64,000 nt of DNA from Streptantibioticus rubrisoli (GTDB lineage Bacteria > Actinomycetota > Actinomycetes > Streptomycetales > Streptomycetaceae), in NCBI RefSeq assembly GCF_024436055.1, contig NZ_JANFNH010000012.1:62001-126000 (forward strand), read 5' to 3'. The position numbers were made by a program, and so were the translations under genes. Within the stretch, counting starts at the first letter, position 1. Every line of letters begins with the position of its first letter. The notes below the pieces were generated by a model, which had not been told where the DNA came from, ran no database searches, and saw nothing but the letters and a program-made list of their open reading frames with translations. Positions 33,927-41,791 of the stretch are shown here, piece by piece.

Positions 33927-34804
33927 CGCGCGCTCCTCTCGTTTCCGCGGTACTCCTCCCAGGCCCAGCCCAGGGTGCGCCGTGCCATCACGCCCAGCGC
34001 GTGGCGGCGGTACGCGGCTGAACCGCGCACGTCGTCAATGGGATTGGCGGCGCCGGACACCAGCTCCGCGAACTGGCGGGCCACCGCGGGCGGGATGATC
34101 TGGCCGCTGTCCCACAACCCGGCCTCCGCCAGCGCCGAGTTGAGGAACTCCTCGGCCGCCGTAGCCCGGATCGGGGTGGGCGCGGCCGAACCGATGCCGG
34201 TCCTGACCGTGCGGGTCCCGGGGTGCAGGGCGATGCCGAAGGCGCACACCGCGATCACCATCGCGTTGCGGGTGCCGACCTTGGAGAACTGCTGCGGTCC
34301 GTCGGCCTTCTTGATGTGCACCGCGCGGATCAGCTCGTCCGGCTCCAGGCAGTTGCGCTTGACACCGGTGTAGAACTCCTCCACCGGAATCATCCGGGTG
34401 CCGCGCACCGAGACCGCCTCCACCTCGGCACCGGCCGCGAGCAGCGCCGGATGCGAGTCCCCGGCCGGGGAGGCGGCGCCGAGGTTGCCCCCGACGCTGC
34501 CGCGGTTGCGGATCTGCGGCGAGCCGACGGTGTGCGCGGCCAGCGCCAGACCGGGCAGCTCCGCGCGCAGGCTCTCGATGATCCGGGTGTACGGAACGCA
34601 GGCGCCGAGCCGTACGGTCTCCTCGCCCACCTCCCATTCCCGCAGCTCACCGATGCGGTTCAGGTCGAGCAGGGCGTCGGGTCGGCGATGGTCGAAGTTG
34701 ATCTCGACCATCACGTCGGTGCCGCCCGCGATCGGCACAGCGGTGGGGTGCTCGGCCTTCGCGGCGAGCGCCTCCTCCCAGCTGGCGGGGCGCAGGAAGT
34801 CCAT
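33917..34804 (-). CDS. Xanthine dehydrogenase FAD-binding subunit
   Basis: 295 residues of the CoxM/PucC type. FAD is held by PIAGGTDVMVEIN (residues 24-36) and TVGSPQIRNRGSVGGNLGAASPAGDSHPALLAAGA (about 90-125). The C-terminal CO-dehydrogenase flavoprotein domain ends with AAYRRHALGVMARRTL. It transfers electrons to NAD+. It is the first gene of the xanthine operon, divergent from PucR with 234 bp between them. ATG at 34804. Confidence 0.96.
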   Translation of the reverse strand: MDFLRPASWEEALAAKAEHPTAVPIAGGTDVMVEINFDHRRPDALLDLNRIGELREWEVGEETVRLGACVPYTRIIESLRAELPGLALAAHTVGSPQIRNRGSVGGNLGAASPAGDSHPALLAAGAEVEAVSVRGTRMIPVEEFYTGVKRNCLEPDELIRAVHIKKADGPQQFSKVGTRNAMVIAVCAFGIALHPGTRTVRTGIGSAAPTPIRATAAEEFLNSALAEAGLWDSGQIIPPAVARQFAELVSGAANPIDDVRGSAAYRRHALGVMARRTLGWAWEEYRGNERSARCA

Positions 34805-35038
34805 GGGGTCTCTTCTCGGATGTCGAAGGGGCCGGGTGGTGCACGGTCGCGAGGGGCTTGTTCATGTGGCGTTCACGTGATGTGGCCCAGTACACAAAGA
34901 ACCGGCCGGTCGGGTGCAGTCACCGAAAACATGAAGCACTTGGCTGGCCGGACACTGGACCTTGTAGATTCCTCTGAAAGGCGGGGTCGCACCACCTCGC
35001 CGGATTACAAGAGCGTCATTCAAGACAAGGCGAGAACG
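34805..35038. promoter_or_regulatory. xdh / pucR divergent promoter region
   Basis: It contains ATGTGGC at 34864-34870 and again at 34880-34886 with the 8-base palindrome TCACGTGA (34873-34880) between them. This is a plausible regulator site for the operon. A rightward TTGGCT (34940) with TAGATT 19 bases later could serve pucR. AAGGCGAG precedes the pucR ATG. Confidence 0.4.
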
Positions 35039-36682
35039 ATGCGGCTGCGCACACTGCTGGACACCGAGGCGCTGGGCCTGCGGCTGCTCTGCGGCGAGGA
35101 GGAGCTGGACCGTACGGTCCGTGGCGTGATGACCACCGACCTGCGGGATCCCAGCCGCTATCTGTCCGGCGGCGAGCTGGTGCTGACCGGCCTGGCGTGG
35201 CTGCGCGGTCCCGAGGACTGCGAGCCGTTCGTCCGCCGGTTGGCCGCCGCCGGGGTGGCCGCGCTGGCGGCGGGCGAGGCGGAGGTCGGCGGGGTGCCGC
35301 AGGACCTGGTGGACGCCTGCGCACGGCACCGGCTGCCGCTGTTCGCGGTGCACGAGCGGGTGGCGTTCGCGACGATCACCGAGCATGTGGTGCGGCAGGT
35401 CTCCACCGAGCGCGCCGGGGATCTGGCGGCCGTGGTGGAGCGGCACCGCAGGCTGATGTCGGCCGGTCCGGCGGGCGGCGGGCCGGACGCGGTGCTCGAT
35501 CTGCTCGTCACCGATCTCGACCTGCGCGCCTGGGTGCTGTCGTCCACCGGGCGCCGTATCGCGGGCTGCGCGCCCGAGCTGCCGGACCAGATCCGCGCCG
35601 AACTGGCCGGAGAACATCTTGCGGCGTCCCGGACCGGGCGTCCCGCACCGCACCGGGTGCAGGTCGGCGGGCGGGTCTTTTCGGTCTTCGCGATCAGGGG
35701 CGCCGAGACGGATCCGCGCGCCACCGTACTTTCCGACTGGCTGCTGGCGGTCGAGGCGGACGCGGGCGACTGGCCCGCCGAGCGGCTCGACCTGCTGCAC
35801 GGGGTGACCCAGCTGATCGCCGTCGAGCGGGACCGGCAGGACGCGGCGGGCGCGGTACGCCGCCGCCTGGCGCACGAGGTGCTGGAGCTGGTGCAGACCG
35901 GCGCGCCGCCCGCCGAGGTGGCGGCCCGGCTGCGGGTCGCCGCCCCGGTGCTGCTGCCGGGTGCGGGCGCGGCGCCGCACTGGCAGGTGGTGGTGGCCCG
36001 GGTGGACTGGGAGGGCGGCGAGCCGCCCGGTGGGCCGGTGGCCCAGGCGCTGCTGGAGGAGATCCTGGTGGACCCGGCCTCCGCGGGCACCGACCCGGCC
36101 GACCGGATCGCCGTGGCGCACAGCGACGACGAGGCGATGGCACTGCTGCCGCTGCCGACCGCCGGGCCGGACGAGCAGCAGTCCGCGGGGCTGCGTGCGG
36201 AGGAGCTGCTGCGCACGGTGGCGGCGCCGCTGGCCCGCGGCCTGGACGGTGACGGTCGGCTGACCATCGGGGTGAGCGCCTGCGTCCACTCCGCCGAGGG
36301 GCTGCGCGGCGCCCTGGAGGAGGCCCGGCACGCCCGCCGGGTGGCCGCCGCCCGGCCCGGGCGGGTGTGCGTGGCGGGGCACGAGGAGCTGGCCTCGCAC
36401 GTGCTGCTGCTGCCGTTCGTACCGGACGACGTCCGACGGGCCTTCACCGCACGGCTGTTGGACCCGCTGCGCGCGTACGACCGGCGGCACCGGGCCGAAC
36501 TCATCCCGACCCTGGAGGCGTTCTTGGACTGCGACGGGTCCTGGACCCGCTGCGCGACGCGGCTGCACCTGCACGTCAACACGCTGCGCTACCGCATCGG
36601 CCGGATCGAGCAGTTGACCAGCCGCGACCTGTCGCGGCTGGAGGACAAGGTGGACTTCTTCCTTGCGCTGCGCATGAGTTGA
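35039..36682 (+). CDS. pucR: PucR-family regulator of purine catabolism
   Basis: 547 residues. The N-terminal PucR domain is 1-120 (LRTLLDTEALGLRLLCGEEELDRTVRGVMTTDLRDPSRYLSGGELVLTGLAWL). A central GGDEF-related region follows at about 290-430. The C-terminal PucR-type HTH is about 490-540 (LIPTLEAFLDCDGSWTRCATRLHLHVNTLRYRIGRIEQL). In Bacillus PucR activates xanthine dehydrogenase, permease and uricase genes; here it is divergent from the xdh operon. ATG at 35039 begins the family N-terminus; a much longer ORF start at 34223 only antisense-reads the FAD subunit. Confidence 0.95.
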   Translation: MRLRTLLDTEALGLRLLCGEEELDRTVRGVMTTDLRDPSRYLSGGELVLTGLAWLRGPEDCEPFVRRLAAAGVAALAAGEAEVGGVPQDLVDACARHRLPLFAVHERVAFATITEHVVRQVSTERAGDLAAVVERHRRLMSAGPAGGGPDAVLDLLVTDLDLRAWVLSSTGRRIAGCAPELPDQIRAELAGEHLAASRTGRPAPHRVQVGGRVFSVFAIRGAETDPRATVLSDWLLAVEADAGDWPAERLDLLHGVTQLIAVERDRQDAAGAVRRRLAHEVLELVQTGAPPAEVAARLRVAAPVLLPGAGAAPHWQVVVARVDWEGGEPPGGPVAQALLEEILVDPASAGTDPADRIAVAHSDDEAMALLPLPTAGPDEQQSAGLRAEELLRTVAAPLARGLDGDGRLTIGVSACVHSAEGLRGALEEARHARRVAAARPGRVCVAGHEELASHVLLLPFVPDDVRRAFTARLLDPLRAYDRRHRAELIPTLEAFLDCDGSWTRCATRLHLHVNTLRYRIGRIEQLTSRDLSRLEDKVDFFLALRMS

Positions 36683-36779
36683 GCCGGTACGGCGTACGGG
36701 GGAACCCGCCGAACACCCTCTTGCTGGGCGCCGGGAGGCGTGCTGAACTTCGCCTACCGACGGCGCGCGGGAGGGGACT

Positions 36780-37547
36780 GTGGCAGACGCCTCCAAGGCG
36801 GAGACGCACAAGACCAACGGCATCGCGCCCGGTGGCCGGCCTGATCCGCCCGCGGTGTGGCGGCTGCGGTCGCGCGGGTGCTGGACCGAGGCGGCGGCAC
36901 TGCTGAACGGCGAGGGCTCGCCGCACACCGCGCTGCGCCGGGCGGCGCTGCTGATCGAACGGTGTGTGTTCACCGGTGAGGGATGGGCCGAGGCGGAGGA
37001 CGCGCTGCGGAGCGCTGAGGCGCTGGCCGGGACGGACGAGGAGCGCGGGCGCGCGGCCTGTGAGCGGGGGCAACTGGCCTATACGGCGACCATGTTCGGG
37101 GTACGCGACCGCTCCGACGAGGCCCACTCGGCGCTGGGCCGCGGTGCGGCCCTGCTGGCGCCGGGGGCGGCGGACCGGGCGCTGCTGGATTTCCGGCGCG
37201 GAATGCTGGCGGAGAACCTCTCCGGTGACCCGGCGGGTGCGCGGCTCGCCTATCGGCGCGCCCACGCGGGCGCCACGGCGCACGGTGACCGACTGCTGGC
37301 GTCCGCCACCTGGCGGCAGCTGGCCGGACTCGCCTTGCGGGACGGGGAGTTGGCCGAGGCGCGCTACGGGTTCACCGAGTCCCTGCGGATCCGCGAGGAG
37401 TTGGGCTATCTGATCGGCACGCCGCCAGCGTTGGTCTCCCTCGCGGAGGTGGAATCCGAGCCCGAGGCGAGTCGGCTACGCGCCGAGGCGACCCGCCTCT
37501 TCCGCCTCCTCGGCGGCCTACCCGTCTGGCTCCGCGACGCGCTGTAG
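36780..37547 (+). CDS. TPR-like helical repeat protein
   Basis: 255 residues, alpha-helical throughout, with Ala-rich paired helices: PHTALRRAALLIERCVFTGEGWAEAEDALRSAEAL, ERGRAACERGQLAYT, GARLAYRRAHAGATAHGDRLLASATWRQLAGLALRDGELAEARYGFTESLRIREELG. The pattern of A/G at packing positions and GD-AEARY-x-SL is TPR-like. No signal peptide. GTG at 36780 follows GGAGGGG by five bases. Function unknown; it lies 97 bp after pucR and might be co-transcribed. Confidence 0.85.
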   Translation: MADASKAETHKTNGIAPGGRPDPPAVWRLRSRGCWTEAAALLNGEGSPHTALRRAALLIERCVFTGEGWAEAEDALRSAEALAGTDEERGRAACERGQLAYTATMFGVRDRSDEAHSALGRGAALLAPGAADRALLDFRRGMLAENLSGDPAGARLAYRRAHAGATAHGDRLLASATWRQLAGLALRDGELAEARYGFTESLRIREELGYLIGTPPALVSLAEVESEPEASRLRAEATRLFRLLGGLPVWLRDAL

Positions 37548-37578
37548 CCTCCGGCTCGGTTGGCTGTTGGGGCTGCGG

Positions 37579-37877
37579 CACGCCTCCGGCGCGGTGGGTC
37601 GTTGGGGGGGCTGCGGCCGGTTCGGGACCGCCGGGCTTTTTGTGTCTGGTTGCTCGCCGTCGCGGCGGTTCTAATCTTCGGGGGCAAGCCCCCGAACCCC
37701 CTGACGATGCCCGACTTCGGGGGCCATGGGGGCCTGCCCCAAACCCGCGCCGCGCGGGGGCGTGGGGGCTTGCCCCCACAAAAAGTCCGCCGCGACGGCG
37801 AGCAACCGTACTCAAGGAGCCCGGCGGTCCCGAACCGGCCGCAGCCCCCCCCAACGACCCACCGCGCCGGAGGCGTG
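37579..37877. repeat. Long inverted repeat (90-bp arms) of the intergenic repeat family B
   Basis: The arm at 37579-37668 and the arm at 37787-37877 are near-perfect inverted copies that differ mainly in an 11-base patch and one extra G. The 118-base spacer contains two small hairpins, CGGGGGC-AA-GCCCCCG (37679-37694) and GTGGGGGC-TT-GCCCCCAC (37762-37779), also mirror images. A further direct copy of 26 bases of arm 2 lies at 37885-37910 and runs into the gntR stop codon. The whole lies between convergent genes and could form a very long stem in RNA. Confidence 0.9.
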
Positions 37878-37909
37878 CCCCAACCCAACGACCCACCGCG
37901 CCGGAGGCG

Positions 37910-38641
37910 TTACGTGAAGTGGTCGCGGATGAGGGACTCGGCCGCGGCCGAGTCGCCCGCCGCGAGGGCGTCCAGCAGGGCCACATGCTGAACGGCGTCA
38001 GCCAACAACTCCGCCCCCCGCGGAGCGGACAGCGCACGCCGGTGCAACTGCTCGGCGACCGCCACGAGTTGGGAGTTCCCAGCGAGGCCGAGCACCGCAC
38101 CGTGGAACGCGCGGTCCGCCTCCGCGTAGGCGGCCCGGTCGCCCTCCGCCGCGGCGGACACCGTCGCCTCGGCGAGTGGGCGCAGCGTCTCCCACCGGTT
38201 GGCGGGCACCGTGCCCGCCAACCGCAGCATCACCGGCACCTCCAGCAGCGCACGCACCTCGGCCAGCTCGGCCAGGTCCCGCGCGGAGCGCTCGGCCACC
38301 CGGAAGCCGCGGTTCTGGACGACCTCCACCGCCCCTTCCCTGACCAGCTGCTGCATCGCCTCCCGCACCGGAGTCGCGGACACCTCGAACCGCTCGGCGA
38401 GCGCGGGCGCCGAGTAGACCACCCCTGGCCGCAACTCCCCGGTGACCAACGCGTCCCGCAGCCCGCGCAGCACCTGGTCGCGCAGCGACAACCGCTCCGG
38501 CAGCCGGCGCGGTGGTTCCGGCTCGTCATACGGGTGCGCCCCGCGCGCCCCGCCGGTCTCCCCCGGCGTGGGCCGCCCCTGGTCCGGCACCCGTACCGGC
38601 GCCCCGGCGCCGCGTGTGCGCGGCCGCGCGCCCCGTTCCAC
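37910..38641 (-). CDS. GntR-family regulator, FadR/FCD subgroup
   Basis: 243 residues. The first 45 are a polar Pro/Arg/Gly tail. The HTH is about 50-115 (LSLRDQVLRGLRDALVTGELRPGVVYSAPALAERFEVSATPVREAMQQLVREGAVEVVQNRGFRV). The FCD effector domain follows, with its metal/ligand His in AEADRAFHGAVLGLAGN and HRRALS. The start is GTG at 38641. The upstream palindrome CATTCG-N6-CGAATG at 38680-38697 may be its own operator. Genes it controls cannot be deduced; the divergent gene is iron-related. Confidence 0.92.
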   Translation of the reverse strand: MERGARPRTRGAGAPVRVPDQGRPTPGETGGARGAHPYDEPEPPRRLPERLSLRDQVLRGLRDALVTGELRPGVVYSAPALAERFEVSATPVREAMQQLVREGAVEVVQNRGFRVAERSARDLAELAEVRALLEVPVMLRLAGTVPANRWETLRPLAEATVSAAAEGDRAAYAEADRAFHGAVLGLAGNSQLVAVAEQLHRRALSAPRGAELLADAVQHVALLDALAAGDSAAAESLIRDHFT

Positions 38642-38679
38642 CGGCGCCTCCTCCTGTCCGTCAGCCCGTCCCGCTACGT

Positions 38680-38697
38680 CATTCGTACGGGCGAATG
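38680..38697. promoter_or_regulatory. Palindrome upstream of gntR
   Basis: Perfect 6-base arms CATTCG (38680-38685) and CGAATG (38692-38697) around six bases, 39 bp before the gntR start in the gntR / ferric-reductase-like divergent region. It is a candidate autoregulatory site. Confidence 0.45.
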
Positions 38698-38759
38698 CCT
38701 CCTATTTCACCACTCGACACCAGCGGCCCACATCGACGGCACTCCGGACACGGTTCAGC

Positions 38760-38778
38760 TAAGGTAAGGCTTCCCTGC
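38760..38778 (+). promoter_or_regulatory. Iron box (DmdR1/IdeR type)
   Basis: TAAGGTAAGGCTTCCCTGC matches the 19-bp DtxR/IdeR consensus TTAGGTTAGGCTAACCTAA at 13 positions. It lies 28 bp before the ferric-reductase-like gene, placing that gene under iron repression. Confidence 0.7.
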
Positions 38779-38805
38779 GTGGATCTCTGTCAGGACGGTT
38801 CACCC

Positions 38806-39633
38806 ATGCCCACGGCAACGCTCCGCCGCACCTCGCCGCTCGCCGCGGCCTACGCGCGCCTGGCCGAGGTCCGCGCGGGGCCGCGGGTCACCGAGGAGCC
38901 GCCGCGCACCGCGGGCGACTGGCTGGGGGCGCGCCAACTGGCCGAGGGCGGCAGCGCGCTGGACACCTTCCTGGCCGGGGAGGAGACCCGGCTCCTACGT
39001 GAGCACGGCGCGCGGCCGCGCCCCCATGTGGTGGCGAGCCTGGGCTTCCACCGCTATGTCTGGCCCGCGTGCCTGCTGTTCACCGTGCCGTGGTTCCTGC
39101 ACCGCAGGGTCCCCCGGCTGCAGGTTGGCGATGTGTCGTTCCACCGGACGTCCGGACGGATGACCGTGCGCACCGGCGACCTGCTGTGCCTGCCGGACGA
39201 TCCGGCGGCCGGATGGCCGGGGGCGCGGACCGTACCGGACGCGGCGGCGCTACGGCAGGCGCTGCGCGAAGCGGTCGCCGAGCACGTCGGGCCGCTGCTC
39301 GGCGCCTTCCGGACGCGCACCCGGCGCGGGCCGCACGCGTTGTGGGGGATGGTCTGCGACGAGATCACCGAGGGGCTGTGGCATGTCGCGCGGCTGCTCG
39401 GCGAGGAGGACCGCGCGGTCACCGAACTGGGCGCGCTCCTGCCTGGCGGCACTCCCCCGTACCCGGGTGGCGCCGGATTCCGGGCGCTGGGGCGCGGGCA
39501 CACCCGGGACCGGCTGGCCTGCTGCCTGTTCTACACACTGCGCCCCGAAGACGCCTGCGCCACCTGCCCGCGCGCCCGCGAAGGCGACCGGATCTACCGA
39601 ACCGGATTCGAAGCGGAACGACAAGCCAAATGA
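38806..39633 (+). CDS. FhuF-like 2Fe-2S ferric siderophore reductase
   Basis: 275 residues. The C-terminal CCLFYTLRPEDACATCPR gives the C-C-x10-C-x2-C cluster motif of FhuF-type reductases, which bind a 2Fe-2S cluster and release iron from imported hydroxamate siderophores. The middle has conserved HRYVWPACLLFTVPWFLHRRVPRL and ALWGMVCDEITEGLWHVARLLG. Cytosolic. ATG at 38806; an iron box directly upstream supports the role. No siderophore transporter or synthetase adjoins. Confidence 0.9.
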   Translation: MPTATLRRTSPLAAAYARLAEVRAGPRVTEEPPRTAGDWLGARQLAEGGSALDTFLAGEETRLLREHGARPRPHVVASLGFHRYVWPACLLFTVPWFLHRRVPRLQVGDVSFHRTSGRMTVRTGDLLCLPDDPAAGWPGARTVPDAAALRQALREAVAEHVGPLLGAFRTRTRRGPHALWGMVCDEITEGLWHVARLLGEEDRAVTELGALLPGGTPPYPGGAGFRALGRGHTRDRLACCLFYTLRPEDACATCPRAREGDRIYRTGFEAERQAK

Positions 39634-39831
39634 TGGCCCGTCACCTGATAAGGTGCGTGCGATTGCCTCAACTCCCCTAATTCCGTTCGGTAGTTCGAGA
39701 CTTCGCACACCGCCTCCCGCGACCGCCCGCTCATTGGCGTTCTCTTGTTCCGAAAACCCCTCGGGAAGCCCGGGTCATTCGCCAGGATGGCGCGCAGCGC
39801 GAAGACAAGCGAAACAAGGGAACCACCACAG

Positions 39832-40923
39832 ATGACACTTACGGACATATCGCTGGATTGGACGCTGTCGGGCGCCGTAGGGCTGGCGATTCTGGCGGCC
39901 ACGGGGACGGTGGTGGTGCGCGGCCGCCGAGCCAGGGCGGCACAAGGTGAGCAGCTCGACTCCTGGGAACGCGGGGAGGAACGGCGGCGGCACAAGGAGG
40001 CGGTGTACGGCAGCGCGTCGTACGTGCTGCTGTTCTGTTGCGCCGCGGTGGCGGCGGCGCTGTCGTTCCACGGCCTGGTCGGCTTCGGGCGGCAGAACCT
40101 GAGCCTGGGCGGCGGCTGGGAGTACCTGGTCCCGTTCGGCCTGGACGGCGCCGCCATGTTCTGCTCGGTGCTCGCGGTGCGCGAGGCCAGCCACGGTGAC
40201 GCGGCCCTCGGCTCGCGCATGCTGGTGTGGACGTTCGCCGCGGCCTCCGCCTGGTTCAACTGGGTACACGCGCCACGGGGGTTGGGCCACGCCGGGGCGC
40301 CGGAGTTCTTCGCCGGGATGTCGCTGTCGGCCGCCGTGCTGTTCGACCGGGCGCTGAAGCAGACCCGCAGGGCCGCGCTGCGCGAGCAGGGGCTCGTGCC
40401 GCGGCCGCTGCCGCAGATCCGTATGGTGCGCTGGCTGCGCGCACCGCGCGAGACCTATCGCGCCTGGTCGCTGATGCTGCTGGAGAACGTCCGCTCCCTG
40501 GACGAGGCGGTCGAGGAGGTCCGCGACGACCGCCGGGAGAAGGAGCGCAACCGCAGGCGCCGCCGGGACCAGGACCGGCTGGAGCGCGCCCGCATCAAGG
40601 CGATCACCCGCCAGCACCGCGGCTGGGGCACCCACCGCGGTGGCCGCCAGGTGGAGCTTCCCCCGGCCGCCCAGGGCACCGCCGCGCCGGAGACCGGCAC
40701 CGGTGCCAGCGGCGGCGCGCCCGCCGCCAAGGTCGAGCTAGCGGAGCCCGTCATAGCCGAGGCGGCAGAGCTCCCGGTACGCCCCCGCCCGGCGCTGCAG
40801 TCCATCACCGGTGACTCCGGCCCGGCGGTGGTCGACCTGACCGCCGAGGACGACACCCAGGCGCTGCCGAGGCTGGATTCGCTGGAGGCCAAACTCAAGG
40901 ACCTTGAGCGGCAGTTCGGCTGA
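39832..40923 (+). CDS. DUF2637 membrane protein
   Basis: 363 residues. The N-terminal TM is about 12-28. A DUF2637 region of about 55-190 has four hydrophobic helices (ASYVLLFCCAAVAAALSFHGLVGF; LVPFGLDGAAMFCSVLAVREA; SRMLVWTFAAASAWFNWVHAPRGLGHA; FFAGMSLSAAVLFDRALKQTRR). A basic cytoplasmic coiled segment follows (VEEVRDDRREKERNRRRRRDQDRLERARIKAITRQH) and then an acidic tail ending in a short coiled coil (LDSLEAKLKDLERQFG). Related membrane proteins are found near actinomycete conjugation genes, but there are none here. The function is unknown. Confidence 0.85.
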   Translation: MTLTDISLDWTLSGAVGLAILAATGTVVVRGRRARAAQGEQLDSWERGEERRRHKEAVYGSASYVLLFCCAAVAAALSFHGLVGFGRQNLSLGGGWEYLVPFGLDGAAMFCSVLAVREASHGDAALGSRMLVWTFAAASAWFNWVHAPRGLGHAGAPEFFAGMSLSAAVLFDRALKQTRRAALREQGLVPRPLPQIRMVRWLRAPRETYRAWSLMLLENVRSLDEAVEEVRDDRREKERNRRRRRDQDRLERARIKAITRQHRGWGTHRGGRQVELPPAAQGTAAPETGTGASGGAPAAKVELAEPVIAEAAELPVRPRPALQSITGDSGPAVVDLTAEDDTQALPRLDSLEAKLKDLERQFG

Positions 40924-40995
40924 GCCCCTACCGTCCACGGCCCGTGCCGTCCGAGCCCGCGCGTCCGCGCGGGACGCGGCCCGCAGAAACCGTTC

Positions 40996-41046
40996 GCTGA
41001 ACCCGGTCCCCGCGCGACACTCCGCGCGGGGACCGACGCGTTCAGC
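40996..41046. terminator. Bidirectional terminator
   Basis: A perfect 11-bp stem (41006-41016 with 41023-41033, six-base loop) is enclosed by a second 7-bp pair GCTGAAC/GTTCAGC (40996-41002, 41040-41046). It lies between the convergent DUF2637 and ATP-binding-protein genes. Confidence 0.8.
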
Positions 41047-41082
41047 CCAGGCCCGTCCTCAGAGCCAGGGCACGCTCAGGCC

Positions 41083-41601
41083 TCAGGCGGATGCCGCCGC
41101 CAGCTCGAACCACACGGTCTTGCCCAGCCGCTGCACCCGCACTCCCCAGGCGTCCGCCAGTTCCCTGACCAGCAGCAGCCCGCGCCCGGACGGCGTGTGG
41201 TCGCTCGCCTGCCGGGGCTGCGGGCGGCGGGCGCTGAAGTCGCGCACCTCGACCCGCAACCGGCGCTCGGTGCCGCTGGTGAGCGTCGCGGTGAACAGCG
41301 CCCCCTGATCCGTGTGCACCAGCGCGTTGGTCACCAGTTCGCTGGTGAGCAGCTCGGCCGTGTCGACCAGGCCGGGCACCTCCCAGCGCCGTAACTGGTC
41401 CCGCAGCAGCGCGCGTACCTCCCCTACGGCGGGCAGATCGGCACGCCGTAGCTGGCGGCGCAACTCCCGCCGGTGTGTGGTGCGTTGGGTCCCCCGGGCG
41501 CCGCGTACCGCGTGCGCACCCCGGGATATCCGGGACCCCCGCGATCCATGGGACGCCACACCGGCATCCCGTATCCCCCGTTCCCCTGCCAATCGATCCA
41601 T
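41083..41601 (-). CDS. HATPase_c anti-sigma-type regulatory ATP-binding protein
   Basis: 172 residues. The basic N-terminus (RRELRRQLRRADLPAVGEVRALLRDQLRRW) leads into a GHKL fold: N box TAELLTSELVTNALVHT, G1 region VEVRDFSARRPQPRQ, G2 SGRGLLLVRELADAWG. This is the RsbW-like family common in Streptomyces, usually a kinase or anti-sigma partner. The G1 box reads RDFSARRP instead of RDxSxxxP. ATG at 41601 (MDRLAGERG) is preferred over longer readings that would extend under the mannosidase start. Confidence 0.9.
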   Translation of the reverse strand: MDRLAGERGIRDAGVASHGSRGSRISRGAHAVRGARGTQRTTHRRELRRQLRRADLPAVGEVRALLRDQLRRWEVPGLVDTAELLTSELVTNALVHTDQGALFTATLTSGTERRLRVEVRDFSARRPQPRQASDHTPSGRGLLLVRELADAWGVRVQRLGKTVWFELAAASA

Positions 41602-41791
41602 CGATTCCGCTCCGGCCCCCGTCACGTGTCCGTCCCCCTTCGAACGTGCGTCGCGGAATACATTCCCACCCGATCGCGGCCCACTCCCCGCGAACCGGAT
41701 GTCTTGTCGCAGACCGTATGGGTCGCCCCGCCGGTACGGGGAATGGTCCCCTGGGGGAACGGGACGCTGGCGCAGTCCGGGAGGAGCCGCT

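Noticed and set aside
34223-35038. N-terminal extension of PucR by 270 residues
   Set aside because: It reads antisense through the xanthine dehydrogenase FAD subunit; the PucR domain begins at 35039.
37579-37910. CRISPR-like array or insertion sequence in the repeat-rich gap
   Set aside because: Repeats are inverted and of irregular size, with no regular spacers, no transposase ORF and no visible target duplication.
41312-41791. N-terminal extension of the alpha-mannosidase
   Set aside because: It is antisense to the anti-sigma ATPase gene, and a strong ribosome site precedes ATG 41792.
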